This document shows, piece by piece, positions 8,016 through 16,873 of a stretch of 39,843 bases of DNA. The stretch lies in contig JALGTU010000006.1 in the NCBI GenBank assembly GCA_029821195.1, forward strand, positions 1-39,843. The letters are read 5' to 3'. Source of the stretch: Candidatus Zipacnadia bacterium. GTDB taxonomy: Bacteria; Armatimonadota; Zipacnadia; Zipacnadales; Zipacnadaceae. The notes under the pieces were generated by a model that was not told the DNA's origin, did not search any database, and saw only the letters and a program-made list of their open reading frames with translations. The translations under genes were made by a program, and so were the position numbers. Each line of letters begins with the position of its first letter. The first letter of the stretch is position 1.

Positions 8016-8792
8016 ATGACGCTGACCGCAGGAGTTGATATCGGGAGCCTCACCGCCAAGGCGGTAATTCTAAGCGCTGAGGATAGCCGGGTTCTGGGCA
8101 GTATCGTTGCGCCGACCGGGTGGCAGTCGGCGCAGGCTGGCGCGGACGTCCTGGCGCGGGCCTTACAGCAGGCCAGTATTGAGCGAACGGACATTGATAG
8201 AGTCGTTGCGACCGGATATGGCCGCGTCTCACTGGAAGACGCCGACGAGCGGCTCACCGAGATCTCTTGCCTGGCGCGCGGGATTCATCACCTGCTGCCC
8301 GAGGTGCGCACCGCCATTGACATCGGCGGTCAGGATAGCAAGGTGATCACCTTGGATGAGACGGGCAACGCCGGGGATTTCGCCCTCAATGACCGCTGTG
8401 CCGCCGGTACGGGCCGATTTCTGGAAGTGCTAGCCCGGGTGCTGGGAGTAGAGGTATCAGATTTGGGTAAACTATCGCTAAAGGCGGACCGACCCGCCCA
8501 GTTTAGCAGTGTCTGTACGGTATTTGCCGAGTCCGAGTTGGTAGGGATGCTGTCGGCGGGCGAGTCGCGCGAGAATATTGCTGCCGGCTTGAGCCGGATC
8601 ATCGCTCATCAGGTAGGCACTTTGCTGGGCCAGGTACGCTACCAGCCGCCCGTGGCGCTGGTCGGCGGAGTAGCGCAGAACGAGGGCGTCGGCACTGCTC
8701 TCGAGGAGCTGCTGGGCGTGACCGTGGATGTCCCCGAGCAGCCCCAGACGGTATGCGCGCTGGGTGCTGCGCTGTGGGCAATAATGATGTAA
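8016..8792 (+). CDS. BadF/BcrA-type ATPase, 2-hydroxyacyl-CoA dehydratase activase-like
   Basis: The 258-residue product has the ASKHA ATPase fold: GVDIGSLTAKAV at 6-17, DIGGQDSKVI at 102-111 and VGGVAQNEGV near 220. The two cysteines that hold the bridging 4Fe-4S cluster in the HgdC/CompA activator dimer are present: C128 in NDRCAAGTGRFLE and C167 in VCTVFAESE. Length agrees with the single-domain activators (about 260). These proteins drive ATP-dependent low-potential electron transfer to 2-hydroxyacyl-CoA dehydratases or benzoyl-CoA reductases. No such partner is found in the window, so the acceptor is unknown. The ATG at 8016 gives the family N-terminus; an in-frame ATG at 7986 lies inside the preceding gene. 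Confidence 0.88.
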   Translation: MTLTAGVDIGSLTAKAVILSAEDSRVLGSIVAPTGWQSAQAGADVLARALQQASIERTDIDRVVATGYGRVSLEDADERLTEISCLARGIHHLLPEVRTAIDIGGQDSKVITLDETGNAGDFALNDRCAAGTGRFLEVLARVLGVEVSDLGKLSLKADRPAQFSSVCTVFAESELVGMLSAGESRENIAAGLSRIIAHQVGTLLGQVRYQPPVALVGGVAQNEGVGTALEELLGVTVDVPEQPQTVCALGAALWAIMM

Positions 8793-8802
8793 GCGGGCAA
8801 TA

Positions 8803-9582
8803 ATGGATAGGCAATCTGGTAGTCTCAAACTGGGCTTGATAGCGGGGCTGACGCTGCTGGTAGCTGCGTCCTGTGCTGCTGCGCCCGCCCTGAGCGATGT
8901 CGTCCACGCCTGCGTGCTCGTCGAGGAGGGCAAGGCGGCCTTCGCCCAGCAGCAGCCTTATCGGGCCATTAAGTGTCTTGAGGAAGCGGCGCGGCTGCGG
9001 CCGGGATGGCTGCCCCCGCCGCAGTGGCTGGCACTGGCCTACCAGGTATCAGGCAACAAGGATATGGCGCTGGAGTCTTACCGCGCCGTCCAGCGGGAAT
9101 CGCTGGCGACCGCCCAGTTCCGCCGCAGCAACCCCCCTGACCAGCTCGAGGCGGTAGTTGAGTGCGAGGCGCTGGCCGCCTGGCTGATCAACAAGACCCG
9201 CTACGAGTCCGGACTGATCTGTCTCCTCCCGGAGCCTAAGCTGGCTCAGATGGCGCGCCAGCACAGCCTGGAGATGCGCGACCTGGGCTATTTCAGCCAC
9301 CAGTCGCCCGTCCCGGGACGGACCACCTCAATGGAGCGATTCGCTGCCCTATTCGGCTTTCGGCCCCAGTGGATAGCAGAGAACGTCGCCCGCCGCTGGG
9401 GCACGGCGTATTTGCTGACTCCGGAGAAAATAGCCGAGACTCACCGCAACTTCCTGAAGAAGCCCCATCATCGTGCTAACCTGCTCTTAGATAAGGTGGA
9501 GCGGATGGGCGTGGGCCTGGCAGTCAACGAGAACGGCGACTACTGGCTGACCCAGGTCCTGGCCAAGTACCAGGGCGAGTGA
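8803..9582 (+). CDS. secreted CAP (SCP/PR1) domain protein with TPR-like N-terminus
   Basis: A 259-residue protein with a signal sequence at 8-30 (hydrophobic core, then ASCAAAPA, which could be processed as a lipoprotein or by signal peptidase I). Residues 35-105 form helical TPR-like repeats (GKAAFAQQQPYRAIKCLEEAARLRPGW, LALAYQVSGNKDMALESYRAV). Residues 120-257 are a CAP domain: HSLEMRDLGYFSHQSP, the IAENVAR segment and KKPHHRANLLLDKVERMGVGLA with the conserved histidine and glutamate positions. CAP proteins act outside the cytosol, often binding lipids or proteins. It lies 10 bases after the activase gene and 3 bases before gmhA, so it belongs to the same transcript. Confidence 0.82.
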   Translation: MDRQSGSLKLGLIAGLTLLVAASCAAAPALSDVVHACVLVEEGKAAFAQQQPYRAIKCLEEAARLRPGWLPPPQWLALAYQVSGNKDMALESYRAVQRESLATAQFRRSNPPDQLEAVVECEALAAWLINKTRYESGLICLLPEPKLAQMARQHSLEMRDLGYFSHQSPVPGRTTSMERFAALFGFRPQWIAENVARRWGTAYLLTPEKIAETHRNFLKKPHHRANLLLDKVERMGVGLAVNENGDYWLTQVLAKYQGE

Positions 9583-9585
9583 GCG

Positions 9586-10164
9586 ATGCAGGAGAGAATT
9601 GCCGAGATACTAAGAGATAGCGTCCGCGTCCACGAACAGGCGGCTGCCACTGTGTGCGAGAAGATCGAGCAGGCGGCCCGGCTGATTATCGAGGCTTTTG
9701 GGCAGGGCGGCAAGGTGGCCTTTTGTGGCAACGGTGGCAGCGCTGCGGACGCTCAGCACCTCGCCAGCGAGCTGGTCGGCCGATTCCAGATTGACGAGCG
9801 TCGCCCCCTACCAGCGCTGGCTCTGACCACCGATACCTCGATATTGACCTCCCTGAGCAACGATTTCGGGTATCTGCACGTCTTCAGCAAGCAGGTCGAG
9901 GCGCTGCTTCAGCCCGGTGATGTGCTAGTTGCTTTGACCACCAGCGGCAACTCGCCCAACTGTCTGGAGGCGGTGAAGATGGCGCGTGAGCGGGACGTGT
10001 GCACGATTGCGATGACTGGGGCTGGCGGCGGTGCCATTGCCGATATGGTTGACCTGTGCGTCGCCGTACCCGCCGAGGAGACCGCCCGCATCCAGGAAAC
10101 CCACATCACCATCGGCCACATCCTCTGCGAGCTCATAGAAGAGGCACTGTGCGGCAGCACCTAG
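9586..10164 (+). CDS. gmhA: D-sedoheptulose 7-phosphate isomerase (phosphoheptose isomerase)
   Basis: The 192-residue protein is a single SIS domain with the GmhA signature FCGNGGSAADAQHLASELVGRF (positions about 45-66), TTSGNSPN at about 121-128 and the active-site region ETHITIGHILCELIE near the C-terminus. Length equals the usual 190-195. It converts sedoheptulose 7-phosphate to D-glycero-D-manno-heptose 7-phosphate, the first step of the ADP-heptose pathway for LPS inner core. Other heptose genes are absent from the window. A DiaA-like role is less likely because the catalytic SIS residues look complete. It is the last gene of the permease run; guaB follows from its own promoter. Confidence 0.92.
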   Translation: MQERIAEILRDSVRVHEQAAATVCEKIEQAARLIIEAFGQGGKVAFCGNGGSAADAQHLASELVGRFQIDERRPLPALALTTDTSILTSLSNDFGYLHVFSKQVEALLQPGDVLVALTTSGNSPNCLEAVKMARERDVCTIAMTGAGGGAIADMVDLCVAVPAEETARIQETHITIGHILCELIEEALCGST

Positions 10165-10182
10165 CCCAACGTGCAACAAGCC

Positions 10183-11719
<1,537 letters not shown>

Positions 11720-11777
11720 CCCGCCCAGCGCCCGAGTCGTGTGGTGTGGTGGCGGCTGGGGGAGGGGGCTATCTCCT

Positions 11778-12884
11778 ATGGCTGACGTCAAGATCGCTGG
11801 GCTGACCAAGTATTTCGGTGACACGCTCGGCGTTGAGGATGTCAATCTGACTATCCACGACGGAGAGCTGTTCGTTCTGGCCGGGCCCAGTGGCGCGGGC
11901 AAAAGTATTCTGGTGCGCTTGCTGGCCGGGCTTGAGGAACCCACCGAAGGCGACATCTGGATCGGCGGGCGGCCGGTCAAGGGTATCCCTGCCAAAGACC
12001 GGGATGTCGCGCTGTTGTTTCAGAACTACGCGCTTACGCCGGATGCGACTGTCTTTGATAATGTCGCCATCACGCTCAAATTGCAGCGCGTGCCCCCTGA
12101 AGAGGCCGATCGGCGGGTCGAAGCCGTTGCCGAGCTGTTGGGGATCAGCGCGCTGTTGGCACGAGAGACGGCCAGGCTGTCGGTTATGAACTCGTATCTA
12201 GTTGCCCTGGCGCGTGCATTTGTGAGTGAGCCGCAGGTGCTGCTGATGGACGGGCCGCTAGCAAACCTCGAGCCGCAGCAGCGCCCCAGCGCCTTGGAGC
12301 AGTTGACCCAGTGGCAGCGCGAACTGGGTACTACCCTCGTTTATACCACTCAGGACCAGGCCGAAGCGATGCGGATCGCCGATCGCCTGGCGGTCCTACG
12401 GGCGGGCCACATTCAGCAGGTCGGCACCCCGCAGGAGTTGTACGACCGGCCGGTGAACTGTTTCGTCGCCACCTTCATTGGTCGCCCGCAGATGAACCTG
12501 CTGGAGGCGACCGTAGGGGAGCAGGATGACAAGCTGTACCTGGACATCGGGACGGCCAATCTGGAGGTGGGCGACGAACATGCTGCGGTCCTGGCCGCGT
12601 ATGAAGGACAGCCCGTGGTACTGGGCATACGCCCTCAAGACATATTTGACCAGCGGGCCGCGCCCCCCAAGCCTAGTATCTCGCGCAGCAGCCTGAGAGT
12701 TCGGGTCGAAGAGGTGGCCGAGCTTCAAGACCGGCATGTGCTGACGCTGAGTACCGGTCAGGACACCTTCACGGCGCTTGCCTCGCCCAGTTCCGTGCCG
12801 ACTCAGGGAGTAACCCTTGACGTGGTATTTGACCTCGCCAGGATTCACCTGTTTGATCATGATACGCGGGCAACGATAGTATAG
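11778..12884 (+). CDS. MalK/UgpC-like ABC ATPase with degenerate catalytic motifs
   Basis: The 368-residue protein has the layout of sugar-importer ATPases: nucleotide-binding domain at 1-235 and a TOBE-like regulatory domain at about 240-365. Walker A is intact (GPSGAGKS, 36-43) and the Q-loop is present (LLFQNYAL, Q82). The rest of the catalytic set is altered. The signature reads LSVMN at 134-138 instead of LSGGQ. The Walker B region reads LLMDGP, with glycine G159 where the catalytic glutamate should be. The D-loop reads ANLEP for SNLDA. The H-loop histidine is replaced by Q192 in YTTQDQAEAM. It may bind but hardly hydrolyse ATP. No permease or binding-protein gene is near. The frame is undamaged, which argues for a selected, non-canonical role rather than a pseudogene. 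Confidence 0.85.
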   Translation: MADVKIAGLTKYFGDTLGVEDVNLTIHDGELFVLAGPSGAGKSILVRLLAGLEEPTEGDIWIGGRPVKGIPAKDRDVALLFQNYALTPDATVFDNVAITLKLQRVPPEEADRRVEAVAELLGISALLARETARLSVMNSYLVALARAFVSEPQVLLMDGPLANLEPQQRPSALEQLTQWQRELGTTLVYTTQDQAEAMRIADRLAVLRAGHIQQVGTPQELYDRPVNCFVATFIGRPQMNLLEATVGEQDDKLYLDIGTANLEVGDEHAAVLAAYEGQPVVLGIRPQDIFDQRAAPPKPSISRSSLRVRVEEVAELQDRHVLTLSTGQDTFTALASPSSVPTQGVTLDVVFDLARIHLFDHDTRATIV

Positions 12885-12930
12885 CCGGGACCGTCCCTGG
12901 CCGGTTGGTGGGGCGGCAGGCAGGTCAATA

Positions 12931-13515
12931 ATGGAGCTTTCCCCAAAGCCCAGGCTGTTGCTGCATGTCTGCTGCGGCCCGTGCGCCACTGCCGTAATTG
13001 AGCGGCTGCGCGAGCGCGTGGCGCTGCAGTGCTTCTGGTACAATCCTAACATCCAGCCCGCGGCCGAGTACCAGCGCCGCCTGGCGAGCATGCGCATTGT
13101 TGCCCAGGCGATGGATGTGCCGCTGATCGAAGGTCCCGAGGATACCGCCGGTTGGTACGAGGCGGTTGCGGGCTGGGAGGGTGAGCCCGAAGGAGGCCAG
13201 CGCTGCCGACTTTGCTTCGAGTACCGGCTGCGCGGGGCAGTGGAGTACGCGCGGCAGCACGGGCTAGACCAGGTGGCGACGACGCTGAGTATCAGCCCGC
13301 ATAAGAATCTGGAACTGATCAATTCGCTGGGAGAACAGCTCACCACGGCGACGGGAATCGAGTTCCTGGCGGAGAACTGGCGCAAGCAGGGCGGTTTTCC
13401 GCGCAGCGTCGCGCTCAGCCGGCAACTGGGCTTGTACCGGCAGGATTACTGTGGTTGTATCTTCAGTTTGCACCCCCGCCAGGTGGCCTCGTCTACCGCT
13501 CCGGATAGTAAATAG
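12931..13515 (+). CDS. queH: epoxyqueuosine reductase QueH
   Basis: The 194-residue protein has all cysteine motifs of QueH (formerly DUF208): CCGPC at 14-18, RCRLCFEYRL with C92 and C95, and YRQDYCGCIFS with C174 and C176, which hold an iron-sulfur cluster and a second metal. The YNPNI motif near 37-41 is also typical. QueH reduces epoxyqueuosine in tRNA wobble position 34 to queuosine, replacing the unrelated B12-dependent QueG. Other queuosine genes are not in the window, though tRNA-His(GUG), a queuosine substrate, is. It starts 46 bases after the ABC ATPase gene with an AGG-type ribosome site. Confidence 0.93.
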   Translation: MELSPKPRLLLHVCCGPCATAVIERLRERVALQCFWYNPNIQPAAEYQRRLASMRIVAQAMDVPLIEGPEDTAGWYEAVAGWEGEPEGGQRCRLCFEYRLRGAVEYARQHGLDQVATTLSISPHKNLELINSLGEQLTTATGIEFLAENWRKQGGFPRSVALSRQLGLYRQDYCGCIFSLHPRQVASSTAPDSK

Positions 13516-13610
13516 TCGGGGGAAAGCCCCGATTCGAGGAACCTTCTGTAAGCTCGACGGCGTTGAAAGTATTGATGGCGGATCTAACTTCGACCCGGAG
13601 GAACTGGAAC

Positions 13611-15143
13611 TTGAAAACACTTAAACTTGGAGTAGCTGTGGTGCTGGGCCTCGTGTTAGTAGGCTGGCTGGCTACGGGCTGCAAGGAAGCCGTGGCGCCG
13701 ATCACGCCCAAGCACGTTCACGACCACGGCGACGCCGACGACGAAGAGGACAAACTGCCTAAGGATGTGACGGCCGAGGACATCAAGGAGGCGCTGATAC
13801 CCAAGCCCCCGCCCCCGGAGCCGTTGCCCGACTTCCAGCAGGCAGTCGCCGAGGCGCGAAGCTCCGACGAGGGCAAGGAGCGCTCCGGCGTACGCAAGCT
13901 GGGGCGGTTCCTCGCCGAAGGCAGCGCCGCGCAGCGGCAGACGGCCAAACAGATCCTGCGCGACAAAGCCCTGAACGGCAAGGACTACGACCGGCGCAAC
14001 CGGGCTGCTTGGGCGCTGGGGCGGGGCATGGAGGAAACCTATCCGATCCTGCTCCAACTCCTCGACGACGAAGATGCTAAGCTGGTGAGTGTGGTAATTG
14101 ACGTTCTCAAGTCGCGCCCGGGTTACCCAGCGGTGACTGAGCGGATTCGAGGCCTGCTGGCTCACCCCGATGAGCGGGTACGCAACACTGCCGGCCCGGC
14201 CCTGATCGAGATCTATGCCAAGACGGGGAATTTCGATGGATTGGCCAGCCTCCTGGGCATTTATGACACCGACCTCTCCGCCAAAGCAGCCATCGAGTTG
14301 ACCCTGATGGGGCGCAAGATCATTCCCGACCTGATCCGGGTGCTGAAGACCAGCCCCGATCCCGATCAACGCCACGGCGCAGCTCTGGTGCTGGCGATGG
14401 TCGCCGCGGGCACCAGTCCCAAGCAGGAGAAGTTCGCTAAGTTGGCTATGACCAAGGTCTATGTTGCCCCCGACCCGGGCGGGGAGCCTCAGCCCGCTGA
14501 CCGCCGCGCTGTCAAGCCGCTCGTGGATGCGCTGCGCAACGACGAATCCGCCAAGGTCAGGGAAATGGCCGCCCAGGGGCTGGGCTATCTGGGCGATGCT
14601 CGGTCTGCGGCGGCCCTGGGCTATGCGGTGGCCAATGATCCGGCCGCGCCGGTGCGCCGGCGCGCCGCTGCCGCCCTGATACTTATTCCGTCCACCAGCG
14701 CGCAGGCCAACCTGGAGGAGGCGCTGCGCACCGATGAGTCTGAACACGTGCGCCGCTACGCGGCCGAAGCCCTGGGGTGGATTGGCAGCAGCAGTGTTGT
14801 CCCGGCTCTGGTAGATGCTTGTGAAGACCCCGCGGCGGAAGTGCGGCGCTATGCCGCGATTCAGTTAGGTAACATCGTTGAAGAAGAAGAAGAAGAACTC
14901 CCCGAGCGGTTGCGCAGTCGCCTGCGGGTGGCGCTGGCCAGATTGTTCAGCGATGATGACCCTGACGTGCGCTGGGCGGCCGTGATGGCGATGGGCAAGC
15001 TGTGCGACGAGGCCGCCGCCGGGCAACTGACCAAGGCGCTCGATGATCCGGTGAGCATGGTCTCTCACGCCGCGGAACGCGGTCTCCAGAAGCTCGGCAT
15101 TGCTATGCGCAAAGCTGAAGAATTCAAGGATTCCGACAGGTAG
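13611..15143 (+). CDS. HEAT-repeat lipoprotein
   Basis: From a TTG at 13611 the product has 510 residues. A hydrophobic segment (7-21) ends in LATGC, a lipobox-like site with C24, so it is probably lipid-anchored. A short His/Asp/Glu-rich linker (HVHDHGDADDEEDK, about 35-48) follows, then a proline-rich stretch and at least eight HEAT/PBS-lyase type repeats from about 85 to 500 (for example VREMAAQGLGYLGDARSAA, VRRYAAEALGWIGSSSVVPAL, VRRYAAIQLGNIV, VRWAAVMAMGKL). HEAT solenoids bind proteins; the partner is unknown. GGAGG lies 9 bases before the TTG, which decides this start over the ATG at 13575. The acidic linker could bind metal but that is only a guess. Confidence 0.85.
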   Translation: MKTLKLGVAVVLGLVLVGWLATGCKEAVAPITPKHVHDHGDADDEEDKLPKDVTAEDIKEALIPKPPPPEPLPDFQQAVAEARSSDEGKERSGVRKLGRFLAEGSAAQRQTAKQILRDKALNGKDYDRRNRAAWALGRGMEETYPILLQLLDDEDAKLVSVVIDVLKSRPGYPAVTERIRGLLAHPDERVRNTAGPALIEIYAKTGNFDGLASLLGIYDTDLSAKAAIELTLMGRKIIPDLIRVLKTSPDPDQRHGAALVLAMVAAGTSPKQEKFAKLAMTKVYVAPDPGGEPQPADRRAVKPLVDALRNDESAKVREMAAQGLGYLGDARSAAALGYAVANDPAAPVRRRAAAALILIPSTSAQANLEEALRTDESEHVRRYAAEALGWIGSSSVVPALVDACEDPAAEVRRYAAIQLGNIVEEEEEELPERLRSRLRVALARLFSDDDPDVRWAAVMAMGKLCDEAAAGQLTKALDDPVSMVSHAAERGLQKLGIAMRKAEEFKDSDR

Positions 15144-15189
15144 GCGGATAGTTGGTAATCAGCGACTACCTGGCCAGATGAGTCCCGTG

Positions 15190-15219
15190 ACGCCACCGGC
15201 AATAGTCTGTTGGTGGCGT
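15190..15219 (+). terminator. possible terminator hairpin after the HEAT gene
   Basis: An 8-bp perfect stem ACGCCACC/GGTGGCGT with a 14-base loop, 47 bases after the stop. The following bases are only moderately T-rich, so strength is uncertain. Confidence 0.45.
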
Positions 15220-15297
15220 TGTCGTATCCTCAGGCAGGAGTCAGCCGCCTCGGGGACGAATATCTGTGCGGATAGACAACGCTGATGAGGTGCGCTG

Positions 15298-15873
15298 ATG
15301 GCTACGGTCCTGACCATACTCACGTCTCTGGGCGTGGCCTTATTCGTAATTGTCCTATTCATCGGGGTTCTGGCTACGTTGGTCGGCCTGCCCGGCACGG
15401 TACTTATCCTGGTGGATGCGGTCATCTTCTCGGCCTGCCACGGCTTTGCCAGGCCGCCGTGGTGGCTGTTGCTCATCCTGTTGGTGATGTCCGTAGTCGC
15501 CGAACTCCTCGACAACGTGCTCAGCGCCCTGGGCGTTAAGGCAACTGGCGGCACCACCAAGACCAGCCTGTGGGCGCTCGCGGGGGGGGTGGCGGGGGCG
15601 ATCCTCGGCGCTAATTTCTCACCCATTCTGGGGGTGTTGGGTTTGGCCGGTGGGGTAGCCGGCGTGGTATTCGGTTCGTTGCTGCCGCCGATTCTGTTGG
15701 CTCTGGTTGGCGGCTTTGCCGCCGCCTACTTCTACGAGCTGCGCACCGGCCAGACGCCGGAGCAAGCCCGGAAAGCCGGCTTCGGTGCGCTCAGCGGACG
15801 GCTAGCTGGCGTTCTTGCCAAGGCGGTACTGGCCTCGATGATGGTGGCCATAATCCTCTCCTCTGTCTTCTGA
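15298..15873 (+). CDS. DUF456 family membrane protein
   Basis: A 191-residue, very hydrophobic protein of the DUF456 family: VLFIGVLATLVGLPGTVLIL at the N-terminus, then VAELLDNVLSALGVKATGGTTKTSLWALAGGVAGAILG, the glycine-rich hairpins typical of the family, and LRTGQTPEQARKAGFGALSGRLAGVLAKA near the C-terminus. About four to five membrane segments. Function is unknown for the family; the glycine-zipper look suggests tight helix packing. GAGGTG lies 6 bases before the ATG. It stands between a possible terminator and a separately spaced DUF2993 gene. Confidence 0.85.
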   Translation: MATVLTILTSLGVALFVIVLFIGVLATLVGLPGTVLILVDAVIFSACHGFARPPWWLLLILLVMSVVAELLDNVLSALGVKATGGTTKTSLWALAGGVAGAILGANFSPILGVLGLAGGVAGVVFGSLLPPILLALVGGFAAAYFYELRTGQTPEQARKAGFGALSGRLAGVLAKAVLASMMVAIILSSVF

Positions 15874-16023
15874 GCTCGCCCGGCGCATTCCTGTCCGTAC
15901 CCTAATCGGGCTTTTTCCACCGAACCTTTCTCTGCCTGAGGTGTCTAACTACTCGAATTGGTGATAACTGCGATAACTACACTAAGTATGTGAGCTGCTG
16001 GGCTTGGTAGACAGGTGGTGGCT

Positions 16024-16734
16024 ATGACGTTCGCAAAACGCCGTTCTGGGGCTATTTCGGCTATCGTGGTGGCTTTGGTTGCCGTCACTGCAATGCTGGC
16101 TTATGCCACTATAACCGTTGAAGGCGTCCGCAACCGGATTTCCCAGAAGATTCGCGGCAAGTATAAGGTCGAGAACCTGGTCATTAAGGTGGTTCCGTTT
16201 GAGTCTGACTCTCTTACCCAGCAGGGCCGCTTCCAGTCCATTGTCTTCTCGGCGGATAAGATCGAGCGCAAAGGTATCGCCCTGCGCAAGATCCATATCA
16301 AGGGGTTCGATGTTACGCTGGATATCGCTCAGCTCTACGCCGGCGGCGACGTAGCGACCAAGTCGTGCAAGAAGACGATCTTCTCGGGACGTGTTTACAA
16401 GACTGACCTTAACAGGCTGCTGGCGCTCAAAGAGACCCCCATCGAGAACCTGAGAGTTGAATTCGAGAATAAGAAGCTGGTATTTACTGGTAGGTATAAC
16501 CTGGGCTTTGGCCACAATCTGCGCATGGTGGGCGAGCTGAAGGTCGAGAAGCGCCACAAGATCAACTTCATTCCCACAGCCGCCTCGGTAAACGGCATAC
16601 CCTTGCCCGCCGGGCCGCTGCGCACGGTGACCAACAAGCTCAACCCCTTGATTGACTTCGACAAGATCCCCTTGAAGCCCAGGGTTGACCAGATCAAGAT
16701 CGAGAACGACTACGTCCTGATCAAGAGCAAATAG
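16024..16734 (+). CDS. DUF2993 / LmeA-like lipid-binding domain protein
   Basis: A 236-residue protein with a single N-terminal membrane anchor or signal (about 11-31), then a DUF2993-type domain: VENLVIKVVPFESDSLTQQGRFQSIVFSADKIERKGIALRKIHIKGFDVTLD (positions only: about 45-100), ending in NPLIDFDKIPLKPRVDQIKIENDYVLI. In mycobacteria the related LmeA binds phosphatidylinositol in the envelope, so an extracytoplasmic lipid-binding role is plausible. AGGTGG lies 5 bases before the ATG at 16024; an upstream GTG falls inside that ribosome site and is rejected. A strong terminator follows 65 bases after the stop. Confidence 0.78.
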   Translation: MTFAKRRSGAISAIVVALVAVTAMLAYATITVEGVRNRISQKIRGKYKVENLVIKVVPFESDSLTQQGRFQSIVFSADKIERKGIALRKIHIKGFDVTLDIAQLYAGGDVATKSCKKTIFSGRVYKTDLNRLLALKETPIENLRVEFENKKLVFTGRYNLGFGHNLRMVGELKVEKRHKINFIPTAASVNGIPLPAGPLRTVTNKLNPLIDFDKIPLKPRVDQIKIENDYVLIKSK

Positions 16735-16799
16735 CTGGCCACAAACCCACCGGGGACTTGCACACAGAAGGATATCCTGGTTCCAAGAGTGAAATATAG

Positions 16800-16833
16800 C
16801 CCGGTATGGCTTCGATCCGTACCGGGTTTTCTT
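16800..16833 (+). terminator. rho-independent terminator after DUF2993 gene
   Basis: A stem of about 10 bp (CCCGGTATGG pairing with CCGTACCGGG, one G-U) and a 7-base loop are followed by TTTTCTTATT. It should end the upstream transcript 40 bases before the glycosyltransferase start. Confidence 0.8.
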
Positions 16834-16873
16834 ATTGAACTGGCTGTTTGATTTCTGGTAGCCGCGGTGCGCT

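Noticed and set aside
13656-14747. A 363-codon minus-strand open frame opposite the HEAT-repeat gene
   Set aside because: Low-complexity shadow of the repeats; the plus-strand frame has lipobox, ribosome site and HEAT pattern.
15878-15911. Possible terminator GCCCG...CGGGC followed by TTTTT after the DUF456 gene
   Set aside because: Only 5 bp of stem across a 24-base loop; too weak to claim although the T-run is suggestive.
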